Positions 30,860 through 45,110 of a DNA stretch of 64,000 nucleotides are shown here, piece by piece (position 1 is the first letter of the stretch; every line of letters starts with the position of its first letter). Position numbers and translations under genes: made by a program. Below the pieces are notes generated by a model. That model was not told where the DNA came from. It saw only the letters and a program-made list of their open reading frames with translations, and did no database searches. The DNA is from Branchiostoma floridae (lineage: Eukaryota; Chordata; Leptocardii; Amphioxiformes; Branchiostomatidae): contig NC_049993.1 in the NCBI RefSeq assembly GCF_000003815.2, forward strand, positions 8,768,041 through 8,832,040. Direction: 5' to 3'.

Positions 30860-33800
30860 ACGTATACATATGTATATGTGTGTATATGTACTGTCGATAC
30901 GCGGTACCCTACTGGTGGCTGGATTGGGATACAGGTTTCAGTCTGTCAGGTCACTCCCCCTTCCATTGGAAGTTATTCCCAGGCCCCCTGTAGGGATTTA
31001 TTTGACAAATCCATGGCTCATGAATATCGGAGCAGTATGAGTGGTTTTATGAGAAGAAAAATGAAATGTTGATAGAACTATTATGTCATTTTTGTGATGA
31101 GTACGCCTTTGCCTAGAATGTATGTTTTGTCCTGTCGTATATCGGCAAGGTTGGAAAATAATCACATGAGTGAGAAGAGTTTAAATGTTTTGATGATGTA
31201 CAAAATCATGCGCAGTTGACCATGTTTAAGTTGACGTGCTGTCAATTATGATTATAGTCCGTGAATATTTAATCCTATCGTCCCTTTATAACGGACTGCA
31301 TCAAATATTCATGCGAATAGCAGTTGGAGGTGCCCGAAATAAAAGTGCTCGTATTTCTCCTAACGTATTTTTGGCTCAGTTTCCCGGGAGCCCATGCCGA
31401 GGTGGTGTGGGCTGGTTCATAATTGGATGGTCTTCTCGGAAGACGGCAGTGAATGAAGGCTTCTGTCTTATTGCAGGCGGCTTCTGTCATCGAGTGATAC
31501 ATATCTGTGGACAGCTCCAAGATTTTGCCAGCAGCGAGAAAGAAAGTGGCTCAATATTGCTGTGCTGATAAGGTAGGGGTTGCATCAAACTGTCTATCTG
31601 TAATTGTTCATGCATTTAAATTATCTCAACCAAATCGTCCATCTTCGTTGCCTGTACTCTAAACCCACTCGATGCAGACGATAAGCGGTCTCACGCCATC
31701 ATAAGAGCTTATATTCTATTAGATTCCCTTGTCTGTTTGTATGAGAATATCCACGTTGTCTTAAGCTGACAGTTTTTGACAGCTCATGGTTGATATGTAT
31801 GCTGATGCAAGTTGGTATGTCCGATAATGTACGTGCTGGAGTCTTGTTCTTCTTACTTCAGTTATAAAAGACATGAAAAAATTATTTCTTTTCTCATGAA
31901 TGTAAACTAAATGAACTCTGTAATATGGACTTGGGCTCTGTTTTCTAATAGACTGACAATATCTGTTATCGAAATATGGACCTGGAGAAAGTATCAATGA
32001 AAGTGCGAGTTGGAAGGTTGCCAATATTGCTGCCTGTTCTATAAGGTCACAAGGGAACAGTTTTTGTATCAGGAGAATTCTGTACGATGACAGCCACAGA
32101 TAAGGCAGATACAAGTTGATCAAACTGTCATAATATAAGATGAAAATATGAGTCTTGACGCCGCGTTGCATGACAGCCAATTCAACCCATGACATTTGAA
32201 CAATTTTACTAGGACAATGGGTGAAGAAAAAGGGAAAAATTGTTGTGAATAACAATTCAATTTCCTCTTAGATATTAGGTTTGTTACATTTATGATTATG
32301 CTAGAATAATGGCTGTTTTATCATCATGAAGCTAAATCTACGTTAATGTGTTTTCCATATGAGTTACTACCGCCCTAACACGTAGTATAGGGGATTTTCG
32401 GAATGCTGCTTGAAATGGTTTATGCTACGATAAAATCACGAATAGGGTTTGCCATACTACGGTTTTAAGATTATTGAAATAAGAGGCCCTTTCCAGATTG
32501 TAATTCAGGGTTTTTACCCCATACAGTGAGGAGGTGAAATATTATAAGGAGCTTTGCAGCTTAAGCTATTAGGCTGCCCATGTCCCCAAGGTATTTTAAT
32601 ACAAACAGATGCATGTGTGTGTGTGTGCTGTGAATATCTAAAAAGCTTTCGGTATAACTTAATTAGATATATGCTTTTGCAGTATCAATAGGTCATCGCT
32701 CATTCAACAACGAGCATTATTATAAGGTTCCCACGAGGTGCTGATTATGCCATGTTAATTACTAGGTCCTTTGGAAGATGTTACATGTTAATGATGTATG
32801 TTATATTGTGTATATGGGCCGGTAGTCTTGCTCAATACCAATGAGGTGTTAGAATATAATTGCACAGAGTACCATACGTCGTTTTTATAATTATGATATT
32901 TCAGAGAGGATGTAAATTATATGCCGATTACTCTTGAGATAGCACAATATCTGTCAGGCTACGAAAGATTACGAAAGAAAGGTTCATTTGAAAGATTGCC
33001 TGTCTTGTTGGAGTGCATTAAGCCTTTAACCTGCGGCATTTCCTTCACCCAAAAGGGGTGTTGTTGTTTTACTCTTGTGACGTAAGCATATGCATCGTCA
33101 GGAATACTAAAACTTGAATTGTCTACTTGTTAGCTGCAGGTAAATTTGAGTTTATTTTTCTACATTTTACTTATTTTGCACAAGTAATTATAAGAAATAC
33201 TTTAAGCAAAACATTTGTTTGGATTGTGCTAGGAAAGATGAAGACTAATATGGTCTATTAGAGTCCTTGCCCGTGGTATTTCTTGGTATTACGAAATCAT
33301 GAATTAAGTGATAAACCCAAAGAATGAATGGTAACTATCAACTTAAACAACAAAATCGATAAATAGTTGACAAATAGAATAACAAAGTAATAAGTATAGA
33401 AATCATGTATATGTTGAACCATGAAAAAATGTATCATCTTAATCAACAAATAATAACAGATAAGCACTTTTACATAAGCACCTTTCAACAATCGCAAACA
33501 TTGTATACAAAAAGGCATATATTCATATTCATATTCATAGGCCTCACTCAGTTAGGTTCAACAACCTGGCATTTTGGCTGTGACGTCATCTGCAAATAGA
33601 CTGTAGATTGTGGTTAATGCCATTTTGAATGCTTTATTAATCAAATTAGCGTCTCAACTTTACACTTCACATATTGTTCTTGAAACGCCACATTTAGCAT
33701 TTCCAATACCAGGAACAGGGAGCACCCCATTACCGTATGACTGATGCACCGCCAGATATTACCTCCTCCGCTAACCTTTAAATGTCAAGCCTGGCAAGGA

Positions 33801-36800
33801 GAACGGAGGACTGAAGTGTGACATTACGGAGTGCTGAGTGGGACATACCATTTCAAACATCCGGTTCCACTCACCAGAAAATAGCTCCTTCTCCTTTCAG
33901 TCATTCTTTCTAGTCACGCCTACACGTTTCTATTCATGTACTAGTACCCTCTTCTTCCTGTAATCTTCCTCTACTTTTGCTCAGTTACCCAGATAAAAGG
34001 ACTAGGGCCCGCCCTGTGCACCGATGTGTTATACAGCACGGCACTTAGGGAACCCATGGCGACAGGAAGTCCAGCTTCTGCGTGACAGCAGGAGACTACA
34101 AGTAGGTTTCAACTATCATGTGCTGTTTAGAAGGAGCTATTTCAAACATAGCGGTACGAAGCTACTTTCTCTAATCTAACTGTAGCTGAACGTACCTTTT
34201 AGTATGATGCTTTGTGTTAGCAATGTTGTTTGACTTAAACCACGTCATAGATTGGACTCCAAAGCTAACAATGTTGAGTCAAACTTTCGTTCGAATTTCG
34301 AGTAGTTGGCATCAGTGTACAGGGCGCGCTCCACTTTTTTTAATTGCCGGTCAGAGCTGTTATAAGTAAAGTGAAGATTGTAAAGATAGGGTTTTTTTCT
34401 GGATTTTGAACAACGGCAAATTCATCACTATGGACAGGACTAATGAAATCGTCTCATTCGAAAGTATCAGTGACGATTAAAATCACACATGGCAGGCTTG
34501 TGCGAAAGGAAAACTTAATCTAAATCCAAAATGTGCCACAATATTTTGCTTTCCAAAAAAATGTCGTTTTATTTCTCGAGGTATTGGTCTAGGATAAAAG
34601 CATAAAAGAAGCTTAAACGAAGAGACGGAATTTCTTAATTTGACTTATGTCTGGTGCAGCTTCTTCTTTACCACCCAATCTACTATCCCTGCCCAGAAGT
34701 ACATGAAAGGAAGAAAACAATTTTATGCTCCACGATACAATATAAAGGGATTCTGGTTGTCACTGAATATTTTCCCGTGGCTCCTAAGCATAATCCTTTG
34801 ACACTTACGTGCAAAAGCCCCACCTATGAGGGATCAGTGTCTTTGTTGTACTTTCTAGCTGAGTATTCTATGTTTAGTGCACTTTGGGGAAACAGTGTGT
34901 TTCCCAACGGTTACTTCCCATTCATTTTGAAGCTCTACTCTACTCATTTTGGGCTCTATTGTTAACATCGAGCAATTGAATACTTTCACTACTGCTACTC
35001 CATTGAGCCGAATAAACCTAAGTTAAATTGCTTTGTGCTTTATGCTTCAGCTAATATCTAGTATGTAATACCATCCCGTTATTAAAGAAATAGTCTGATA
35101 TTGTTTCTATTACAACAAAAACATTGTCTAGTTAGGTTAGTCTTAAATTGAAGGACGATGTGTATGTGTATCATAATATACATGTAAACTGTGTTAGGGG
35201 AAAAAGATTTTTTTTGTCTTACTCGAGTGAAGAGGGCGCCCTCTTGATTCCCCTCTGGAGTTTGCATGATTGCATAAGTCTTTCTCTGAGTCATGTGTGA
35301 TCTTACCTATGACTAAATGAATAAAATAAACATCTAAAGTTAATCCCAGGCTCATGTGTACCGCCAGACGATGGCCATGCCCGTGGCAGGGCTAAAGCTA
35401 AATAACATACTACCGCAGAAAATACTTTAATCGTAAAGACGACATCAATAACAACAGTGAGGGTAAAGGTCTCCCCGGTTACTGCTTGGCTGCCTGTTAA
35501 GATTCAGAAGGCTGAATGAAAAAAGAACTCACACGTCTTCATCAGCAAGGAGTATTAGGAAATTAACAATAAAACGTGAATGCAACAGACAACACAAGCG
35601 TCCTACTCTCTGTCAAAGCGTGTAGGTGGGAGAAAATTAAACATTCACATATCAGAACATCGACCTGATATTGGAGATATGAATGATTCTAGTAAGCACG
35701 TACATGTACATCGTCTGGTGTATGTGCGTCACTATAAACTGGCAGCATTAATTGCACAATCGTAGATACCTAACCCTTTATTTGATAAAAGAAAATTGCA
35801 CATTTTTCTATGTGAAACTGCATTAAGGAAAACACGATTCCACCTAACTCGACAAAGAAATGACTGTACATGTATTTGTGAATCATTAATTCGATACAGA
35901 AAGTTTCAACATTGTTAATGGAAACCACAGCCACTTGATCTTAGCTTATTGGCTTTGAACGGTTTACTGTTATTGCTGGGTTTCTGTCATGAACTGTTCT
36001 GAAGTTAGGCTTCCGTAATGGTTTAATGCCGAGGTCAGAAAAAAAGTTGGTTTATACGACGTTAATGCTCAAAGCTCACTATAAAATTGATGTCCACACT
36101 AAAGTTACTTTGTGTTTCACCATTAACATAGATATCTAAGCCTACTCCGTTGTGGGCGAGAGATATGTAGCCGCATAAAACCGCGGGATGGCGACATTGA
36201 AGGATGGCCCAACACCGGATGTTTCTATAAGCAGGAGTAAGGGATTACGTATCGTAAAAACACTTGTCAAAACACCTTTCAAAAACATGACATGTCGGGC
36301 GTTATGACCATTTGTAGTCACGCCCGCGGCCATTAAAACGGCGAGGATTTGTACGAAAGCATCACGAGACCGCCATGAATGATGGAAGTCACAGGAACGG
36401 GTGACACTTTGTAGAGTTAGAGTTCAAGTTTATTACTTAGTTAAGTGGATTTCTGCGACGGAAACACCAGAAAAAGGAATGAAGACTATTTGTTTCTCCT
36501 GCGAATTCGACTAGATCCATTCTTTGGCGTGATTCATCGGGATTTATTGAGGTTTTAAAACATTGACAAGAAGGCCTCACGCACGAATTCTAGTTATACT
36601 TATGTTGGCAACCGATTGTGGAAGGTAGCTAAAAAAAGAAAAGAAATGGAACAAGTATCTATGTAGGATCTTCCGTTAGTTTCTTCCAGTGCTAACAGCA
36701 GTTAGTAGTGATAAATCTGTCCCTTAAATCTTCGAGCTCCAGAGTAATGCTGTAGACACTTTTTAAGAACTCAGAAGGATGGTGCTTTAACCTAAAACAG

Positions 36801-37928
36801 GCGTAATTATTTTGGTACTTGGTTACTATACATAGGCTGTACTGTTGCTGTATTACCTACTTTGTGTTGAAGAATGTCAGGCTTATCAATTCTGTGGACC
36901 ATTTTCCATATTATGCAATAGATGCGGTACTTGGCATTTTGGTATAGTTACAAATCGCTGCTGTTATTATTAGCAATTACCATTCGCAAGAACCTCAGAT
37001 CCCTCAAATGCTCAGTCTGCGTAGAAGAACAAGAGGACGACCGAAAAATGTCCCAGCTCGTAACGACCCGAAATGCAGAGAAAGTTGTGATTATCATGAA
37101 ATATTCATATGGTTATTAACGTTTTATCGAGTTTACGAGCCGTCGCATTTTTGAATGGTTATGATTATTAGATACAAAAATGGGCCACGTCTAAAGTATG
37201 CTCCGTAATGACGGGTTCTGTCTATTTTCGTCTGTACAGAATGTTGTCAGGATTATTCAAATGACATGCATCGGCAGGATGTACTGTATGCTTCAGCAAG
37301 AGATAGTGTTTCTGTAGGAAATGAGTTCGAGTCGTCGTAGGGCGTGGTCGCTACTTGAGATGCAGAGAGCAACATGGTATACTCATCAAATATTACTTCA
37401 CATTTTGTTTTATAAACACGAACAGAATAATCTACCCAAGATGCCTAATTTTGCACATTTGCTGCATGCTTATAAAAGCAATGATTGTATCAAGCATTAT
37501 AGATACCCAGAATCTGATACATATTTGAATATTACAGTTTGTATAAACAGAAATTACAATTGTAGGTTGGAGGGGTAGTAGTGTAAGGGGAAGTTTTTTT
37601 TGTATATTTTGATAAAGTGCAGACATTTCTGGCAGGTAGTATCGCCTCTCCCAACCTCAACCCCTGCGTCCACCTCTCATGGTCTTTCCGTTCCATTTGA
37701 CCTTCCATTGCGTTTCCGTGTTATTATCAATTTATTGCCTCACGTGGACGCCAGAGTAGTACTAATTGCGGTTCCCTCGCTGCTCGTGGGCCTGCCGTTA
37801 ATACCCACATGTCCCCGTGGCACGCGATTCTCTTCCGCCACACACGGCACGTCACAACGGGAGACCACCCGACCCATCACTGGACAGGCACGGGCTTTTC
37901 AACATGATTCCATTCCAATCTTGTAAGA
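30856..37928. other. seven kilobases with no supportable gene
   Basis: The largest plain stretch. Minus 31761-32255 (164 codons, AT-rich, hydrophobic) and plus 31236-31568 (110 codons) are open but unrecognised. A 96-nt segment at 31477-31572 lies between a good acceptor (TTATTGCAG) and AAG-GTAGGG, but two frames are open in it, so I do not call an exon. A TGACGTCA is at 33581 and a GC-richer patch at 37640-37900. Confidence 0.45.
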
Positions 37929-38379
37929 CCCCCTTTCCACCAGGACGGCGCTCTCTCCGCGCCGTCTCTGTGACTTAAAATTTGACGTATCCCTCAATGA
38001 ATTGTATAGAAAAGAAACGAATCTTTTTACACTTTCTATGTTTTGTTATCTTTTCAGGCACACTTTTGCATTTTGTATGTTATACCCAGGGTGAAAACGA
38101 AGGTTAAACATATCCTATTTAAGCCGCAATGAGAGCGTCTAGTGGAAAGGGGGCCTAAGTTCCACTAGACGGCGATCGCCCTGCGCTCTAACTGCGACCT
38201 AAATAGGATATGTGTACACTGGGTATATCATACACAATGTAAAAGTGTGACTGAAAAGACAGCAAAACACACAAAGTGTAAAAAGATTCGGTTCTTTTCT
38301 ATACAATTCGTTGGGCGATATGTCAAATTTTAGGTCGCATAGAGAGCGCGGTGAGAGCGCCGTCCTAGTGGAAAGGGGG
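37929..38379. mobile_element. 450-bp near-complete inverted repeat, two MITE copies head to head
   Basis: The outer ends CCCCCTTTCCACCAGGACGG and their inverse meet at an axis near 38157, where CGTCTAGTGGAAAGGGGG (38138-38155) is followed by TTCCACTAGACGGCG. Each half (about 225 bp) is itself TIR-bounded, and the halves are about 85% alike in inverse along their length, including TTGTATAGAAAAGAA and CATATCCTATTTA. Interior blocks such as CAGCAAAACACACAAA and CAATTCGTTG correspond to those of the PIF-like MITEs at 3665, 28435 and 46376, marking a diverged relative. Confidence 0.85.
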
Positions 38380-41300
38380 TATCAGGAGGGTGGATGAGTT
38401 CTTTGTTCTACCCATTAATATAGGTCTTTCAAGAGCTCCTCGAGAACTATGAAACAAACAAGGGATATGCAGATAATGGAAGTAGATGCACTTATTAATA
38501 TGCAGAAAAGTAACTTACTGACAACGCCCATGTCTTTAGGGAAATGGTTTCCGGTCTTGTAGATTCTAGGAAATCATGTCAGTCGGACTTCAACCGTGAC
38601 CGCAGTTTGAGAGCTGGCTTAAGTTTGTAGATTGCAAATTTCTATTCTTATCATTAATGATGAACTGCAATGTATATTGATCTCGTTGTGACGTAAACGT
38701 GGTGATTCTATTTTTTACTCATTTGTTTTCATAATGCACAGGTTACTTTTTTAGAAAAACAATAATGATGCGTGTGTTTCGTATGTTTCTTATGGAGTTG
38801 ACTTGCCATCAGGCACGTTGTTCTACAATTAATGCTGGAATCTCTCCCGCTGCATTAGCTTTTAAACGACGAAAGGATTGCTTTTCCGTAAATGCCTTCA
38901 AGCAACAAAAGAAGAGAGTTCAGATAGAATCCATTACAATGATGCTGATACCATCTTTACAATCCCAACCCCTCTTGAGGACACTATACGAACATTCCAT
39001 TTCATTCTGTTAGACCAATCAAAACAATGATATGACGTCATAAGTATGGAATGTTACCGTTGCGATGGTGATTAAATCCAACCAGAGATTTCTGTCACGC
39101 ATGTAAGACAATCGGGGTACTGGCCTTGTGCTGACGGGGTCGTTAAAATTTCGTGACAATTTTCTGTTAAAGCTTTGGCTACCTGTATGCTATAGAGTGT
39201 CTGTAAGAGCAATGTGACAATATTCACACATTAGATACGAATATCAAATTAACAGATGATTTGAAGGTCATACCAGAGCTGAAATAACATATACTGTTTA
39301 TCAACGTTTATGAGAGCTCAAGCGATAGATTTGTTTATCTTATGTGGAGGCGTCACATGAAAAAGATGACAGATGTTTTGAGGTTTGCAGAGCTTTTACA
39401 GCTTGTCATGAGGCTTTGGTCTGTCAAGGGAATGTCGCTTTACGCACATTCCGGAGCCTGGTTTATGGACGGATTTCCACAGTTGGTGAAAGAAAGTTTT
39501 TTTAACTTACGTACTAGAGATAAAGCCACATATTTGTCTAGTACATGTGCTGTTCTTTACGAATTCGACTTGAAGTCATGTTTAATGTGGAAGCTCAAAT
39601 CCACGCATTTCTTCGATCATATATACATCAAGAGCATGTATCAAACAAACCATTCCAGAGAGTGCTTTAGATAGTCGTTATTCCTTCATGTGTCGCTAAT
39701 AGTTTCTTGACAGTTATACCATCCTATCACGTCAGTTCGTTGTCGACATGTCATTGTCCCCAGGTAGCTCTCTCCAAACTTACGTAAGGAGCACTTAAGG
39801 AATATTTAGGCGCCCGTAGAAACGTGAGGGCTGCGCAACGGATAGCACATCTGTCAAAACCAGTCTTCACCCTTTCCAAGAAGGAAGATGCGCGTTAAAG
39901 TGCTATTCCTTCTGTGACATCCCGCCCTTTATGCCTAGGAAATAAGTTGGTACGCCGGTAGAATAGAGCTTCGCCATACGGGGCAAAGAACCCAATCCTA
40001 TCGGGCTATCTGATGTGCCCACCACCGGAATTGGGGGCGCCGAGCTTCTTTCAGCACGCCTGCATCGGCAGCAAAGCCCCCATTCTCTGACATTTATTTC
40101 GTGAATGTCGAGACTGCTGTGGGCAAAGATGCGGAAAATAGATCCCCCTAAAGAGATGGGCAAATCAGGTGGACAGTCGACCCAATGGTACATTACACAC
40201 CCAAGTTCACACAGCCGCCAGGAGCTGCAGGCAGTTTGTCTGGGGGTAGAATATTTAATTTCGATCGTGCTACGTAGCTGATGCAGAAGATCCCATCCTT
40301 ATTGATTCTGGAAGAAGGACTTTGGCGCCTGCCCGACTACTGTGAAGATGCCTTTCACTGTGAGCATCTGACGAGGTCCGTGGAAGCTGAAGGATATGAC
40401 CGTCCTTCATCTTCAAAATTCTATAAAGTTTCTGCTCCAGATCGATGGTTCAAGGGAAAGTGCTTTTAGGAAGATCAGAGAGATTAGTGTCTTTCCGCTT
40501 TTGTTACCATACTCCACAATGCAGGCACGAACGTACGGGTCGATGCCTTTCCTACATCCCTGCTTTTGCCTTTGTATTTTTGCACTGGGTGTAAATAGGT
40601 TCCGGGCATTACACGCAACTACACACGGTTTTACATGGAGTGGAAGAGCCTTTGCGTGAAGAAGAACAAAATCTTGCGTTATGGGAATAGCAATTCCATA
40701 TTTCCCGTTCTGACAAATGAAAACGGTAACACAAAAAATGATTGGCAAAGTGAAATAATGGGAACGACTTGCAATTTACACACATAAATTGGTCTTGTGG
40801 GAATTTACGTTGAATTTAGAATCGTAGGTTTTTCTGCACTTTTTGTCTCCCTCTTTATTTATTTCGTGTGGTTCTTAAAAAAAACTCTGAACCTATAGTT
40901 AAGGGCTCTTTGCATTACCTGCAAACTTTGAAGTCTGCTCTCCTATTCTGAAAGGAAGCACCAATTAGAGACTCTTCCATAGACAGTGACATTGAAATAT
41001 GCGCAAATCGAAATACTCATACATCTTACTTTTCTAAGGACTGACAAAGTGACGTCCCGGAACAGAATTGATTGCGCTAATATGTACTTTAACATGGAAG
41101 GCTTAACCAAGACCAACATGTGTCACAAACTGTCCGCCGACTCCCCATGAAATACGCCCATCCCGACCGTGCCCTTTGTTAGATATGCCACGAAATGTTT
41201 TAGAATGCAGTCGGCGTTCTGTAATTGCATTTGTTGGTAGAGTTAAGTGCCGTGTTCCATTAGCATTGACACAGCATGCTGATAAAGGGCATAGCTCAGG

Positions 41301-41384
41301 ACGGGATTCTTGTGTGGGTTGTTCCATCTTTGAACGTCCTTTTCGGCAGCGAAGAAACTCGATTTAGACAAGCGGATAGTGGCA
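38380..41384. other. unannotated sequence, no gene seen
   Basis: Frames up to 111 codons on both strands (39342-39674 plus; 40413-40748 and 39903-40193 minus), none recognised. A TGACGTCA is at 39033. Confidence 0.5.
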
Positions 41385-41387
41385 CCG

Positions 41388-41480
41388 GTGCAATGGCCGA
41401 GTGGGTAGAGTGTTCGCATTGCATTCGGTAGCTCGTGAGTTCGATTCCTGGCCGAGTCATACCAAAGACTTTTGGTGTAC
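41388..41480 (+). mobile_element. tRNA-derived SINE head, second family
   Basis: TGGCCGAGTGG at 41394-41404 is a near-perfect RNA polymerase III A box, and GTTCGATTCC at 41439-41448 a near-perfect B box at the right distance. The intervening anticodon arm does not pair well, and CATACCAAAGACTTTTGG follows without a tRNA acceptor stem. The 3' end of the element is not definable here. Plus orientation. Confidence 0.65.
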
Positions 41481-41499
41481 GGGCAACTTTGACTTTAAT

Positions 41500-44041
41500 A
41501 GTGGCAAAGCGAGTATTGCCTGTGCCTGTTTCCTGCAACAGATTCAAATGAAAATTACTGGACACCAAAGACAATTAGCGATCCCCAACATTTCTCCTAT
41601 CAAGGATAGATCCAGCCGCAGTATATTCGATTCACGCACATTCATTAATTCTCAACATTTGCGGGATTCTCATCCACCTGGGAAACAACTTATTCTTAAA
41701 ACATGAAGCAATATCATAAAGGATACATGAATTGCAGATACAAAATTCTAGCGGGATTTGAAGATAAAGTAACAGTGCATTTAATAGAAGCTGATGAGAG
41801 TCAGATAGTTTTTGACAACTAAAATCATGGAGCCAATTTTGATGTGGTTTTTCTTTGCTTACGGGCATTTGAATTAACATATTGTGGACCCATACGTCAA
41901 ATCAGTTACGGTCATTTGTGCAAAGGGAATCAAGTAACACACACAGTCTAAGGAATCTTCCTTACGGCGTATGCGGATCATTGTATGTAGTATTGTCTAT
42001 TCTAAATGGAAGAATTGCTTCGCTTTGCATCAGAAGAAAATTCACAAACTATAGAAAGCGAATGTATGGAATGAATATAAAAGAAAAGAATGGACCTCTG
42101 TCTTACTTTGGAGAAATAATTCAGCCTATTTTGTCTTTGACAAACGAGATGACCGAATTCCTTAAACCACTTCCCTTGGCAAGTTGTTCTCCGCGTCCAT
42201 CACCTACCCCGTCCCGCGGGGCTGGATTACGGCTGGCTCCGTGCCACCCCACTTCCCTCTGCTCCTCCATAACCCTGCTGCCGGCGACACGGGCTCCTCC
42301 CTTGTGCTTCTCCTGCAATCACAGCTCTACCAGCTCTCCTGCTTTGACGTTACTTTGATGATCATCCGGAGTAGATTGAATAGAATATCTGACTTGTGGT
42401 CTAACCTTAGGCTGAAGGTTTACGAACGAGTTGTATTGGAGTGAATTTGTGGTATTATTTATACATTTTAGGCTCAGTATGTAGCGAAATCGCTAGGGTA
42501 TGCGGGCTCAGAAATCTTGACTGATGTTCAGACGAGGACTGTTAGCATCACAGGGAGTCAAAGCGCTGCACAGGCGGTAGCAGAACCGGTGACATAGTGG
42601 CTTCGGCATGATGTATTCTACAGAATGGTATCTTATTGAGTACAGAAAGGTAACCACAAACCCTGCTTATATCCGTGTCTTTCATGTTCCTCACATCGCA
42701 GCCACGCACGGCTCTCTATCAGACACGTGTCGGGCAAACAAATCCATCCACCGCAGCCTGAGGGGCAGACATTCGTCTTAAATAATCTCTACTTGGGTTA
42801 CTGAAAGGGCGATATCGTAAAGAAAACTGTTGCAGTGGTGTTAAAAACCGTAACAACGGCCGGACGTATCACAGGGGATGGTTATGGGTGCTACATAAGA
42901 CTAGGACTGAGAACATTATTGATGTTTACTGTGCCGCCGCCATATTTCTACTCTGGGTTCTAAACCACTTCGAGACCATGAATAAAGCGCCTAGGCTACT
43001 ATTACATCATTCAGTACTTTTCTGTACATTTATACACACCACAAAGTCCAATATATTAGATAGTTCACTGAACTGATCTGCAGTTTTTAGTGAAGCTCAA
43101 ATGATTGCTTAATTGCCCAAATCATATCCGGTTGTTTGGGTGATTGCTATTTAGCGTTAACGCGTTACTTCTCCAAGGACTAAGATTGTCGAGCAACACT
43201 GTTGGTAGAGTCTGTTGCATGCAAGGATGTCGCTTGTACATTTGTGATGTTAGCGATACACGTTGTAAAATTGCCACGATGGTCCTATGAAGTAAACTTG
43301 CAATTTGGCGTCCAATTTAGACCTACATGTACGTCATCAGGGGAACTCCCAATGAGAGACTGACGCTAGCTCCAGGCGTGGTTAAGATTATCTGTCCGAA
43401 AAGTTGACTTAACATTATCAACTGTTGCTAGCTTCCAATTACAAAGGGCTTAGACAGTCCCTCGTTGGCAGTGTTCGACGTGAACTCTGAAGACCATTAT
43501 CATCTCTTCGGAAATCTTCTGTGAATACGGTAGTCGATGTTTTAACGGAGTTGTGTACGTCAACCATTATAGTAGTGAAGATAAACATCCCTGTTGTCTC
43601 CGTCCGTTGATAACGGCGTCATGTAAAAGGGATTAAGGATTTTGTTTGCAGGGACAGACTTGTAAGATAGGGAACCATAACCACCGCAAGTTTTAAACCT
43701 TCACTACTACCTCTCCATACTAGCTGATATTGGCGAGATAATTGACGCATGACAAATAACTCCTTTTCCCCGCCGGATGGCCGCAAGGGTGCGGGTTTAA
43801 ATGGGATTGTGATCGTCATTAGTGGGCTGGGTGTTTCATTTCTTCGATAAGTAACTGTGAAGCTTCAGTTCGTTATTAGCCATGATCGTAATCCGAAGAT
43901 AAGCCCTCTGGGTAGGAGCTGCTGAAGTCTTGAAAGTAACCAGGTCAGTGTTGTGTCTTAGGAGAGCCCGGCATTAAGACGTTGATGGAAGAGGGTTGTT
44001 TACGTATCATCAGAGACGTACGTGCAGACTGAAAGTGAGAG
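41500..44041. other. unannotated sequence, no gene seen
   Basis: A 158-codon plus frame at 41882-42358 is open across an AT-rich then a C-rich half (42180-42320) and has no domain. An alternative plus frame (42184-42444) is equally open over the C-rich part. Confidence 0.45.
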
Positions 44042-44200
44042 TAGTTACGTCACAAGGCTTGTTGAAGATTGAAACGAAAAGGCATTGATGTAGAAAATGT
44101 GGATTTGGTCTGAGTCATGAGAAATAGTTACGTCACAAGGCTTATTAAAAGTTGAAACGAAAAGGCACTGTGTATGAATGTAGAAAATGTGGATTTTGTC
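44042..44200 (+). repeat. 83-bp tandem duplication
   Basis: TAGTTACGTCACAAGGCTT starts at 44042 and 44125. The shared GTTGAAACGAAAAGGCA-like and GTAGAAAATGTGGATTT blocks confirm two copies, the second with a short extra TGTATGA. Each carries TTACGTCA, a one-base variant of the cAMP-response palindrome. Confidence 0.9.
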
Positions 44201-45110
44201 TGATTAAGAGATTAAGAGAGGGAAAAACGGAGAAAAATTACCGTACCCGAATATGTTCTCTTATTCTTCTGACACGTGACCGTAGCTAAGACATTCCAAA
44301 CCATGCACTCAGAGCCGGAGTATGTTAGAGCATACAAGCAGACAGTTTACTCGAAACGGTAGCATTTAATTTACTTTTGTTTATCACTCAACAGCAGGCT
44401 GTTTTGTAAAGTACAAAGAGACATCAACATGATTATCTGCTGATGTATTGATTCCTCAATTCACGTGTCATACCAAAGGACGATGATCAGGTTACTACTA
44501 CGCGTTTTATGCTGATTTTACTTATAGTCAATGTAAGACCTCTATGTAATAAATGGAAACAGTGTTTAATGAGGAGGTTATAGCTATATAGTAACATTAG
44601 ATTTTGAGATTGAAGAATTCATCATAACACAACGTTACTATACTGAGTCTAAACGCAAATGTTTTGGCAGTGAAGGGCTATGGGTATTGACGTATAGTCA
44701 ATGTAACGGTCAGCGAACTTCAAAGTCTATCCCAACAGCCACACGGTGACAGGATTAAGCCGGTCATTTATGAGTGCAGCTCAGCGCTGAATCGATGGAA
44801 CCCACGTCTTGTGGGACGACACCTGAGCCTTCTGCGACAAATCGAAGACGCCCAAGGTCGGCCAAGGACTTGGTATTGACTTCCCTGTGGAAACTTGCGG
44901 AAGACTTTAATCCGTGGGATCTGTCCTTGGTGCTGAGTATGCCGTCATGTTAACTTCCGTGAAGGGTAATAAGAAATACGTAACAACTTCCATTACTATG
45001 GATGGACTAGTTTTTCTCCGATATCTAACTTGTTTCATATTTCAAATGTCAAATTCAACATTTAGATAGTATTAACAAAGGATAGAATCTTCTTCTTCTA
45101 GGGATATGTT
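44201..45110. other. unannotated sequence, no gene seen
   Basis: No frame or repeat of note. Confidence 0.5.

Noticed and set aside
30664-31072. Frames with Ser-Leu and Tyr-Ile repeats
   Set aside because: Produced by the CT/TA compound microsatellite.
31477-31572. 96-nt candidate exon between TTATTGCAG and AAG-GTAGGG
   Set aside because: Two frames are open or nearly so, the donor is mediocre, and the peptide is unrecognised; left as a note only.
41388-41460. Possible functional tRNA gene
   Set aside because: A and B boxes are good but the acceptor stem is absent and sequence typical of a SINE body follows.
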